Source of the DNA: Carboxylicivirga fragile
Lineage (GTDB): Bacteria; Bacteroidota; Bacteroidia; Bacteroidales; Marinilabiliaceae
Reading direction: 5' to 3'
Length of the DNA: 43,779 nucleotides
NCBI GenBank assembly: GCA_025499625.1
Contig: JAFMVD010000050.1
Location: 1 to 43,779, forward strand
The translations under genes were made by a program, and so were the position numbers. Positions 7,629 to 15,181 of this stretch are shown in pieces. Below the pieces are notes generated by a model, which saw only the letters and a list, made by a program, of their open reading frames with translations, was not told the origin of the DNA and did no database searches. Each line of letters begins with the position of its first letter. The stretch's first letter is position 1.

Positions 7629-8582
7629 TTACAAATTCCATTTTACACCCGTTTCTTTTTCCGATAAATCCCACAACTTCTTGGCTACTTTTTTATTCTT
7701 TGCATGTGGTTCTAATTTACATTCGCCAACTGGACCCTTAAAATAACCGTATCCTGTAGGACCATAAAAACCATTTTCATCCAGATTAACTTCAGTGGCG
7801 CACATCAATTCCGGATAAGCACCTTTCTCAGCCGATTGTACCAATGGAGACAATTTCATCAGTTGCCATACGAAACGAGTCATTAAGCTACCGCTGGTTT
7901 TGATCAATGATGTTCTGGAAGCGCCCGGGTGACAGGCATATGCTTTAACTTCTGTTTTTCCTGCTTCTTTCAATCTATCCTGTAGTTCGTATATCGACAT
8001 TATCTGTGCCAACTTACTTTGGCTATATACACCATTAGGACTATAGTTCTTATCCCAGTTCATATCATCGAACTGTATGGTTCTAAGCCCTAAATTATAA
8101 CCCATGCTACCAACTGTCACAATACGTCCTTTAGATTCAGCAATGCGTGGGTAAAGCAGTGTTTGAAGCAAGAAGTTACCATAGTGGTTTACACCCAACT
8201 GACTTTCAAAGCCGTCAACGGTAAAGGTTTGTTTGGGCACTTGTGCAATGGCGGCGTTTAATATCAATGCATCTATTTTAGTATACATTTTAAGTACTTC
8301 TTCTGCTGCCGCTTTTACGGAGGCTTGTTCTGCCAAATCCATTCTTATGTAGGATACATCAATAGTATTTCCAAGCTTTTGTTTCAATTCTGCAATGGTA
8401 TCTTCCGATTTTTTTGAGTTGCGATTTAACATCACCACTTTTGCTCCCTTTGAAAGCAATATGCGCGCTGCTTCAAATCCTGTACCACTTGTTGTTCCGG
8501 TAATAACAAATGTTTTGCCTTTCTGCGATTTCATTAACTCTGGTGTCCATCCCTTTTTTTCAAATGTGTTTTTAGTAGTCAT
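7629..8582 (-). CDS. Short-chain dehydrogenase (retinol/protochlorophyllide reductase-like)
   Basis: A 317-residue NAD(P)-dependent oxidoreductase of the classical SDR superfamily. The cofactor motif TGTTSGTG is at residues 28-35. The LNAAIA motif (variant of NNAG) and a catalytic YSQSK (Y-x-x-x-K) follow, with a Ser in VTVGSMG upstream. The CHPGASRTSL segment after the active site and the length near 310 match the retinol dehydrogenase/protochlorophyllide reductase-like group, which in non-photosynthetic bacteria have unknown substrates. It is the first gene of a likely operon with the small membrane protein and the AraC regulator. The start at 8582 gives a normal N-terminal extension before the Rossmann fold. 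Confidence 0.88.
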   Translation of the reverse strand: MTTKNTFEKKGWTPELMKSQKGKTFVITGTTSGTGFEAARILLSKGAKVVMLNRNSKKSEDTIAELKQKLGNTIDVSYIRMDLAEQASVKAAAEEVLKMYTKIDALILNAAIAQVPKQTFTVDGFESQLGVNHYGNFLLQTLLYPRIAESKGRIVTVGSMGYNLGLRTIQFDDMNWDKNYSPNGVYSQSKLAQIMSIYELQDRLKEAGKTEVKAYACHPGASRTSLIKTSGSLMTRFVWQLMKLSPLVQSAEKGAYPELMCATEVNLDENGFYGPTGYGYFKGPVGECKLEPHAKNKKVAKKLWDLSEKETGVKWNL

Positions 8583-8799
8583 AATTCAAAGCTTTTCGTT
8601 TTATAAATTATCATGCTACAAAGATCATCTATGAATGGCCTTTAGTACTTAAACATTTTGGCAGAAGATGTATACTTTTCTGCATGAGCCGGACTTGCTG
8701 ATAATACTTCAAGTATGAAGTTAATAAAATTGGCTAGGGTGTGTCAAGTCTGGCCTTAGTTGCTTGTGGAGAAGTGATTCTCAATTTCTTTGGGCAGTT

Positions 8800-9366
8800 T
8801 TAATAGTACTTATTAATTCCACCAAACCCTTTAATGAGTTTATTCTCTTTTGTTTTGTGAAAGAAATTCTGAAGACGTTTTTCAAATTCCTCAGGTCTTT
8901 TTCTTGCGCTATCGATATAGGCAATCCTTATTCGTTTATAGGGTTCCGAAAAGTTTTGATAGTTTTCCCAAACAGTCTTATCCATCTTAAGCAGTTTAAG
9001 TATGTCTTTCGGAAACTTAAATTCTGCTTGAATTATTTTTTGTATATCATTCCTTATTGAGTCGTGAATCAAGTTGTTTTCAAAGAGCCATTTCAGGCGT
9101 TCGATGTTAGGTTGTGAGAAGGAAGTGTTTTTTCTTCGTTTACAAAATCGTTGAATGCTAGTATCATCGTTTAACGATTTAACAGTGCTGTCAATCCATC
9201 CAAAGCAGAGAGCTTCTTCCACCGCATCATTATACATAATTCGTTTTTTACCTGTCTTCTTTAATGGATACTCCAACCAAACATCATCGGCACTTTCAAA
9301 ATTGGTTGAGAGCCACTTTCTCCATTCTTTTCTATCGATAAAATATTTACAGGTTATTTCACTCAT
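8800..9366 (-). CDS. YdeI/OmpD-associated family protein (paralogue 2)
   Basis: A 188-residue member of the same family as the gene at 5472-6047. Shared blocks are EWRKWLSTN, VWLEYPLKKTG, EALCFGWIDS and FCKRRKNTSFS. The C-terminal half is more diverged: PKDILKLLK..W, then IAYIDSARKRPEEFEKRL, which replaces the SAKRKETRQKR block of paralogue 1. This protein is probably cytosolic; its function is unknown. Its ATG overlaps the stop of the truncated methyltransferase upstream (ATGA, 9363-9366), so it may be translated by coupling to that broken gene. Confidence 0.82.
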   Translation of the reverse strand: MSEITCKYFIDRKEWRKWLSTNFESADDVWLEYPLKKTGKKRIMYNDAVEEALCFGWIDSTVKSLNDDTSIQRFCKRRKNTSFSQPNIERLKWLFENNLIHDSIRNDIQKIIQAEFKFPKDILKLLKMDKTVWENYQNFSEPYKRIRIAYIDSARKRPEEFEKRLQNFFHKTKENKLIKGFGGINKYY

Positions 9367-9725
9367 CTTTTAGCAACTACAAATATTTTTAATGTAGATG
9401 GCAGATTAAGTCGATGAGCTCTTAAGTCGTATCCGGCACCTAATATAACATACTGTTCTACCTCATTGGCCGTGCTTTTTTCGAGAAGGTCATCTATGAA
9501 GCGAGTTCGTGAAATTAAATGTTCGTGAAAACCTGCTGCGAACTTTTGAGTTATCCAAACACTCAACTTATGTCCCATAAGTTTGATTATACCTGCCCCA
9601 AGCACAAATTTTTCAGCATAAGGGTCATATATAACACGTTTATCAGCTTTAGCGAGCGATTCAATCAAACGCTGTTTCGCAACCCCTTGGGCAGTACCAT
9701 CTTTTCTAAATATCGAGTCACTCAT
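9363..9725 (-). pseudogene. Truncated leucine-carboxyl-methyltransferase-like gene (5' part)
   Basis: The 120 residues match the N-terminus of the class I SAM-dependent methyltransferase family related to LCMT/PPM1: DGTAQGVAKQRLIESL, DPYAEKF, HEHLISRTRFIDDLL and the SAM-binding QYVILGAGYDLRAHRL. Right after this glycine-rich motif the protein should continue with the acidic ribose-binding residue and about 150 more residues. Instead it ends in KIFVVAKR and a stop that overlaps the start of the YdeI-like gene. Family members are normally about 270-300 residues, so well over half is missing. I infer a deletion that joined the 5' part to the YdeI gene. The start at 9725 (MSDSIF) is preferred to an ATG eleven codons upstream. 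It is unlikely to be active. Confidence 0.75.
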
Positions 9726-9951
9726 GTTTGCGTTTGTTTGATTTGTTAAAGGTTTCAATAAAAATACTTTTTATTCTTCATACCAGTGTGCATTTTGTGC
9801 CTTTTAAGTTTCTACAGTATAAATCAGTTTGTGAGCTGATTATTTATTCCTAAATATATAGCTTTCGAATGAGCATTTTACGCTTTTTAAACCTTTTAAT
9901 ATTAGAGAATACTTTTTAGTGAAATAACAAATTTCTAAAAAAAATACATGT

Positions 9952-9998
9952 AAAAAACCGCAAAGCTTGCGCCCCGCGGTTCCTGTTGAATTGATTGA
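9952..9998 (-). terminator. Duplicated terminator hairpin (distal copy)
   Basis: On the minus strand this is a hairpin with arms AACCGC and GCGGTT followed by a run of T, the form of an intrinsic terminator. All 47 bases are identical to 10338-10384, which sits directly after the GH2 gene. Here there is no gene immediately upstream. It looks like a relic or duplicate. The flanking DNA from 9726 to 9951 holds nothing else recognised. Confidence 0.65.
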
Positions 9999-10051
9999 TG
10001 TTTAATGAAGTTCTAAAGTTTCAAAATTGAGTAAGAAACATTAGTATGCAA

Positions 10052-10262
10052 ACCGACATCAGCCAGTGATCCAAAAAACAGGATTGAAATGACGTTTAAA
10101 AATTGTTTTCTGTTTGAACCCTTTTGAGGAACGAGAAAGGGTGAGTTTAAAACAATTTCAGTCATGAAACCTAGTTTTTTGAGTGAAGTGGATGCAGTCG
10201 GCGGACTTTTTATTTACTTTTTTGACTGTAGAAAAAAGTAAAAGCCTCCACGGCTCGAGCAA
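10052..10262. repeat. Dispersed intergenic hairpin repeat, copy B
   Basis: Same architecture as 4664-4855: a leader ACCGACATCAGCC at 10052, a long imperfect hairpin (10089-10165) bounded by ATGAC and GTCAT with a GAGGAACGAG loop, the TAGTTTTTTGAGTGAAG spacer, then an AT-rich hairpin with TTTACTTTTTT and AAAAAAGTAAA arms (about 10213-10243). The hairpin is 77 nt long in both copies. It lies between two identical terminator copies. The leader recurs alone at 13103-13131. Confidence 0.7.
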
Positions 10263-10337
10263 TTCTGACCTTAGAGATCGCCCTATTGCTATAAGAAAGG
10301 GAGTAACCGAAAGTTGACTTCAATAAAAAGTTATACA

Positions 10338-10384
10338 AAAAAACCGCAAAGCTTGCGCCCCGCGGTTCCTGTTGAATTGATTGA
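10338..10384 (-). terminator. Intrinsic terminator of the GH2 gene
   Basis: It lies 5 bases after the GH2 stop codon. On the minus strand it forms AACCGC ... GCGGTT followed by T residues, with GGGGCGCAAGCTTT in the loop. An exact 47-bp copy lies at 9952-9998. A related hairpin at 21853-21886 shares AAAAAACCGCAAAGCTT. Confidence 0.75.
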
Positions 10385-10388
10385 AAAT

Positions 10389-13019
10389 TTATTTCACATC
10401 AACGTTATATCCTTTTACTTTCAACTCTAATTCATCACTATTCGTATTAGTGCCAGGTGTATACTTTACAACTCGCGTTTCGCCTGGAAGAAGAGAAAGG
10501 TAATTGTCGCTCCAAAAGGCTGGCAATAACGTCAGCTTACTTTCTTTATCAACAAAGGCCAACTCAATTAAAAAGGCCAGTTTATCCGATTGGTTTGTAA
10601 GCGTAACTTCTGCTTCACCCTTATCATTGATGAAGTTATTTGAAACACTTACTTCCGCACGTGGTAAGGTGCGCAGCTCACTTAGGTCTGCAAAGCTTTT
10701 ATTCGGTGTATGAATCCAGGTGGTCTTATCCCAATCCATCACATCTTTCTTGTTCGACAACCAATAGAAGTTACGACTGATTTCTTTTTCACTTTCATCG
10801 TTTAATGTTAAAGCCACAAAGTAAAGTGATGTTAGGTTTTTAATTTCAGGTAATTCAAATACCAAAGCAGAGCTGTTAGCTGTAACATCACAACTTACTT
10901 CCTTGCTAAATACCTCCTTGCTATTTGAATCCAGAATCTGAATGTTTGCCTTTAAACCATCAAAAGCTTTCAGGTGATCGTTGTTGATGTAAATGTTATT
11001 GTCACCATAATTGTAAATCAGGTTGAGTGGCTGATTGGCTGCTCGTGTACCATAAAAGGCACCATTGGGCATCATGTACCAATCGTACAACTGCCAAAAT
11101 GTTTCAGGCCAGGCTGAGTTCAACATCCACTGCACCACACCCGTTGCTTCATCGTGTTTATTAACCGAGAAAGCCTCGAACATAGCGCGCATCGCTTCAT
11201 AGTTATTGGCCTGTGCCAATAGGGCAAAATCTTCAATGTTATTGCTTTCGCCATAACGGCCATTGAAGGCAGTTAAATAACGATCGAGTGTGTGGAAGGA
11301 ATGACGCCCATTGTGATACATCCACATCTCATTGGTAGGAGGCCATAGGGCATCTTCCGGAATCATCTTTTTGATGCTTTCCAAAGGTGGTACTTGTGCA
11401 CCCGGTCCTGTTTCTGTATTAAAGCCATAGGCTCCACCAAATTCTTTATCGATGTACCAATAGTTAGGTGTGACGTAGGAGTAGGGGCCACGCATTTTAA
11501 CGCCTGCTTCTCCTGTAATCTCACTTATCTCTGGTTCAGGGTTGCCAATCACATGGCCACGACAAGTTGACAATATCGGACGAGTGCCATCGTACTTGGT
11601 CAATATATCATGCATCTTGGTTTCTACTTCAGGGCTCACCATACGGTCGCTACCCAATACCCATAAAAACACACTTGGGTGGTTACGTAACCAGATGGCT
11701 TGATCCTGATAACCCTTGGTTTGAACCCGAATGTCATCTGGCGTTTCAATGTTCATGTAACGCTGTTCCTTACGGCCAGTGTACGATTCCCATTCCCACT
11801 CACAGCTCCAACCAATCAATATGAGTATACCGTTTTCATCAGCCTTGTCATAAATGGTTTTGTTCTTGCCCCAGAAGCCTTCCAGACGGATAGAATTCAT
11901 ATTCATGTGTTTCACATAGTCGAGCTGGGCAGCCACTTTTTCATCCGAGTCGCCAAGGAATAAATCATCAACCCATCCGCCCGAACGTAACATCACTTTC
12001 TCGCCGTTTATCTTCCAGCCCTTATGACCATCAGCGGTCTTAAACTCTTCTAACTCACGTATACCGAAACGAACGGATTGCTCATCGCTTTTTTTGCCAT
12101 CAACAAAGAGTTCCAGATCCAGTGTGTATAAGTTTGGCTCACCCATATTGTTGGGCCACCATAGCTTTGGCTTGTTGATGAGTAATTCTTTGACAGTGCT
12201 CTCATCCAGATTAGCATTTAATTGACTGTTGGCTTCAATGGTATATGATTGACTGAAGTTGATGTCTCCGATACGTCCCACAAGCTTTGCTGAAATGGCT
12301 TTATCCGTATTATTCTTTAATACTGAACTAATCGACAGACTTGCCTTATTTAGTGTTTCAGTATCTACATCTGTTTTTACGTATACTTCGTCTAGCGAAG
12401 CTGCTCCTGATAACTTAAGACTAACACCACGCCATAGGCCCATATTACGATCCGGTGCAGGTGGGTTCCAATCAACAAAACCAATGGTTAAGTCCCCATA
12501 CTTCATCGGGATAATCTCAATGGCCAGTGTGTTTACACCTTTAATTAGATGCTTTTTCACTTCCAGATCGAACATGTTAAAGGCACCTTCTATTTGCTTT
12601 GAATCAGCAATAAGTTTACCGTTAAGCCAAATATTAGCCTTGTAGTTAAGTCCTTCGAAAATCAAACGAGCACTCTGGTAGCTGACTTCATCTAACGTAA
12701 ATGTTTTACGATACCACCATGGGCACTGAAATTGTTTGCTATCAATTTTGTCAAGGTTCTTACCCATAAAGATGTCAGGATACTTACCGCTTTCAACCAG
12801 TGCATTCATTACCGTTGATGGAACCGATGTACTAATCCATCCTTCTGTTTGGTAGTTGACTGTTGAAATTTGTTCGCCCTTATCAGTGGCCACTTCCGAC
12901 GACTGAATTTGCCAATCATCGTTGAGCGATTGTTTAAATGTGCCTTGCGATTGGACACAACTCGTGCTGAGCATCATGGTAATGCAGAACATTACCGTGC
13001 TTAAAATTTTAGATTTCAT
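10389..13019 (-). CDS. GH2 exo-beta-D-glucosaminidase-like lipoprotein
   Basis: An 876-residue glycoside hydrolase family 2 enzyme with a lipoprotein signal (LSTSC, Cys21). Order of domains: jelly-roll sugar-binding domain (about 30-205, with PWWYRKTF and NYKANIWLNGK), immunoglobulin-like domain (about 205-325), TIM barrel (about 330-640, with INGEKVMLRSGGW), and a C-terminal beta-rich part. The usual GH2 acid/base Asn-Glu is replaced by Ser-Asp in WVLGSDRM (Asp458), and the nucleophile is Glu536 in FNTETGPG. From memory, this S-D/E pair is the mark of the CsxA-type exo-beta-D-glucosaminidases rather than beta-galactosidases or beta-mannosidases. It would act in the periplasm or on the cell surface, removing glucosamine from chitosan-type oligomers. 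A LytS/LytTR system and an HGSNAT-like gene lie next to it. It has its own terminator. Confidence 0.82.
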   Translation of the reverse strand: MKSKILSTVMFCITMMLSTSCVQSQGTFKQSLNDDWQIQSSEVATDKGEQISTVNYQTEGWISTSVPSTVMNALVESGKYPDIFMGKNLDKIDSKQFQCPWWYRKTFTLDEVSYQSARLIFEGLNYKANIWLNGKLIADSKQIEGAFNMFDLEVKKHLIKGVNTLAIEIIPMKYGDLTIGFVDWNPPAPDRNMGLWRGVSLKLSGAASLDEVYVKTDVDTETLNKASLSISSVLKNNTDKAISAKLVGRIGDINFSQSYTIEANSQLNANLDESTVKELLINKPKLWWPNNMGEPNLYTLDLELFVDGKKSDEQSVRFGIRELEEFKTADGHKGWKINGEKVMLRSGGWVDDLFLGDSDEKVAAQLDYVKHMNMNSIRLEGFWGKNKTIYDKADENGILILIGWSCEWEWESYTGRKEQRYMNIETPDDIRVQTKGYQDQAIWLRNHPSVFLWVLGSDRMVSPEVETKMHDILTKYDGTRPILSTCRGHVIGNPEPEISEITGEAGVKMRGPYSYVTPNYWYIDKEFGGAYGFNTETGPGAQVPPLESIKKMIPEDALWPPTNEMWMYHNGRHSFHTLDRYLTAFNGRYGESNNIEDFALLAQANNYEAMRAMFEAFSVNKHDEATGVVQWMLNSAWPETFWQLYDWYMMPNGAFYGTRAANQPLNLIYNYGDNNIYINNDHLKAFDGLKANIQILDSNSKEVFSKEVSCDVTANSSALVFELPEIKNLTSLYFVALTLNDESEKEISRNFYWLSNKKDVMDWDKTTWIHTPNKSFADLSELRTLPRAEVSVSNNFINDKGEAEVTLTNQSDKLAFLIELAFVDKESKLTLLPAFWSDNYLSLLPGETRVVKYTPGTNTNSDELELKVKGYNVDVK

Positions 13020-13102
13020 GTTTGTAATACTTTAGGTTTATCTCTTATATCAATTGAAATTTTTCTATTGCCAATTAAATAATTTTATACATCATGCTAA
13101 TT

Positions 13103-13131
13103 ACCGACATCAGCCAATGAGCCAAAAAAAC
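13103..13131. repeat. Fragment of the dispersed repeat (leader only)
   Basis: ACCGACATCAGCC followed by A(A/G)TGA(G/T)CCAAAAAA matches the leader of repeat copy B at 10052-10080, with only a few changes. The hairpin half is absent here apart from a possible CAATT and ATGAC remnant. It sits in the 169-bp gap between the GH2 gene and the response regulator. Confidence 0.55.
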
Positions 13132-13188
13132 AATTACTATCATAAATGACTCCTATCTTCGGACTATGGACTATCGGACTAATTTGTT

Positions 13189-13905
13189 TTACTCTCCAAG
13201 TAATTTATAATTGAGCTTTTCGAAAACTTGTTTGCTGTACATACGACCAATGGGTAATTCCTTATTGTGTATTTCAATGCTGTTGGCCGAGAACCCACTG
13301 ATGTGTTTAATGCCTATGATGAAAGAGCGATGAATGCGTATGAAATCAGTCGTATTCAAATTCTCTTCCAAGGTGTTAAGTGCGTATTTAGCCACAATCT
13401 CTTTATTGTTGGTCACTATCTTCACATAGTCCTTTAAGCTTTCGATGTAATGAATATCATTCAACAATACCTTATGCACCTTCTTGTTGCCCTTTACAAA
13501 AATGTGTTTTTCATCATTTTCCAAAGGAGTAGAACTGCTCACTGGTACACTTCGTTGGTTGATGTATTTATTAACAGCTTTCAGAAAACGATCGAAGGGA
13601 ATCGGTTTCAGTAAATAATCGATGGCATTTAGTTCATAGCCTTCTATGGCATAATCGCGATAAGCCGTTGTAAAGATTACTGCAGGCGGGTGTTGCAGTG
13701 TTTTTACCAGATCGATACCACTAATGCCCGGCATCTTAATGTCGAGAAAGATTAAATCAACTTCCATGGTTTTTAGCATGGTAAAAGCATCGGCAGCACG
13801 GTTACATGTGCCTACCACTTCTAACAAATCAATGTTGTCGATGTGTTTCTGAATCACTTTTATGGCAAGTGGTTCATCGTCTATTATGAGGCATTTTGAT
13901 ATCAT
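13189..13905 (-). CDS. LytTR-family response regulator
   Basis: A 238-residue two-component response regulator. An N-terminal receiver domain (1-115) has the acidic pair DDE at 9-11, phospho-acceptor Asp55 in IFLDIKMPG, Thr in FTTAY and Lys in LLKP. A C-terminal LytTR DNA-binding domain (about 135-238) has HIFVKGNKKVHKV, IHYIESLKDYVKI and FIRIHRSFII. The start ATG overlaps the stop of the sensor-kinase gene by 4 bases (13902-13905), the standard arrangement. LytTR regulators bind pairs of short direct repeats upstream of target promoters. The likely targets are the neighbouring GH2 and HGSNAT-like genes, but no operator repeats were identified with confidence. Confidence 0.93.
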   Translation of the reverse strand: MISKCLIIDDEPLAIKVIQKHIDNIDLLEVVGTCNRAADAFTMLKTMEVDLIFLDIKMPGISGIDLVKTLQHPPAVIFTTAYRDYAIEGYELNAIDYLLKPIPFDRFLKAVNKYINQRSVPVSSSTPLENDEKHIFVKGNKKVHKVLLNDIHYIESLKDYVKIVTNNKEIVAKYALNTLEENLNTTDFIRIHRSFIIGIKHISGFSANSIEIHNKELPIGRMYSKQVFEKLNYKLLGE

Positions 13906-14945
13906 CGTATAATTGGGTTCCAGTAAAGTTTCAGACTTAATTTAAATGTAAGGTTCTCCTTTTTGATCTCCAGTTTGTAGGCATTTTTATACAAAAGTTC
14001 CAAACGTTTCTTAATGTTGCTGATGCCTATACCATCGTTGTGCACTTTATTTTTGTCGGCCTCTGGTATCGAGTTTTCAGCATAAAAGTCCAAATGGGTT
14101 TCATAGCTTTTGATACGGACGTTGATATAAGCTTCGTCCTCACTTTTATCTACCCCATGCTTAAAACAATTCTCGATGATAGGTAATAATAGGAGTGGAG
14201 CAATATTTTGGTTGAGGTTGTTGGCATCTATGTCAAGTTTAATACTAACTATATCTGCATTGTGTCTGATTTTTTGCAAACTCATATAGTTCTCGATAAA
14301 CTCCATCTCCTTATTGAAATTTACATAGTCCACATTGCAATCGTATAGCGTATAGTTAAGCAATTGACTCAATTTAATAACAACATTAGGTGCTTCGTCC
14401 GATTTAATCAGTGTTAAAGAGTAAAGGTTATTAAGTGTATTGAATAGGAAATGTGGATGAATCTGTGTCTTTAGAAAATTGAGCTCGGCCTGATGCTTTT
14501 CATTTAGTAATTGTTGTTTCTTGCTCTGATCGATGTACCATGTTTTAAACAACTTGATAATAACCGCCATGGTAGCGATGATGTAGTTGACTAATATGGT
14601 TGTTAGCAACTGTCCAAGATCGAGTAGTGGCTGGGTTGTTGAAGGGGCTATCTCTATAAAATAGATGCTGCTCCAAATGAGCCAGCCATACACCAAGGCA
14701 TGAATGGCACAAAGGCCAAAGAAAGCAAAGTATCTTTTCTTGAGCAGAAACTGTGGCAATAAGTAATAAATCAACGAATACACGCCTAGCATGCGCAGCG
14801 GTAACAGTAGGAGGTTGGTAATTAACTCACCTCTATAATTGTCCTGGTATTCGCCATAGGTTATTACATAGAACAGGTAGACAAAGACCCAAAACAGGAC
14901 GTGCCAGAGTAGGCGGTTTCTAAATATGAAGAGGTTTCTGCTCAT
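13902..14945 (-). CDS. LytS-like sensor histidine kinase
   Basis: A 347-residue membrane histidine kinase of the PF06580 type. Four predicted membrane spans lie in residues 12-30, 45-65, 74-97 and 112-133, with no large periplasmic sensor domain. A short linker leads to the phospho-acceptor region QIHPHFLFNTLNNLYSL (His165), an N box LPIIENCFKHGV, and a G box with DGIGISNIKKRL. The gene overlaps the response-regulator gene by 4 bp, so the two are co-translated. The absence of an extracellular domain suggests that it senses membrane state or a partner protein. The start at 14945 is preceded by a promoter-like sequence. Confidence 0.92.
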   Translation of the reverse strand: MSRNLFIFRNRLLWHVLFWVFVYLFYVITYGEYQDNYRGELITNLLLLPLRMLGVYSLIYYLLPQFLLKKRYFAFFGLCAIHALVYGWLIWSSIYFIEIAPSTTQPLLDLGQLLTTILVNYIIATMAVIIKLFKTWYIDQSKKQQLLNEKHQAELNFLKTQIHPHFLFNTLNNLYSLTLIKSDEAPNVVIKLSQLLNYTLYDCNVDYVNFNKEMEFIENYMSLQKIRHNADIVSIKLDIDANNLNQNIAPLLLLPIIENCFKHGVDKSEDEAYINVRIKSYETHLDFYAENSIPEADKNKVHNDGIGISNIKKRLELLYKNAYKLEIKKENLTFKLSLKLYWNPIIR

Positions 14946-14964
14946 GCATTTTATTAATTGATCC

Positions 14965-14995
14965 TAAATGTATTTTAATCTAACATTATCTGCAA
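14965..14995 (-). promoter_or_regulatory. Probable promoter of the LytS/LytTR operon
   Basis: On the minus strand a TTG (14993-14995) is followed after 20 nt by TACATTTA (14965-14972). This fits the Bacteroidota consensus TTG-N(19-21)-TAnnTTTG with one mismatch in the last base. The start codon follows about 20 bases downstream. Confidence 0.45.
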
Positions 14996-15181
14996 GGCGC
15001 ATCTATCAAATGATCTTAAAAAGCGACAGATATATGATTTCGAAGGATGGAATACAGATGTCCTTAGTAATATGGCTTATAACTGTTGATAATAGCTTTT
15101 GGTAGATCTTGTAATTAAGCCTCATATGCTGTAGATATATTTACAAGCAATAAGTCTAATCAAATCCCAAATTTTACATTT

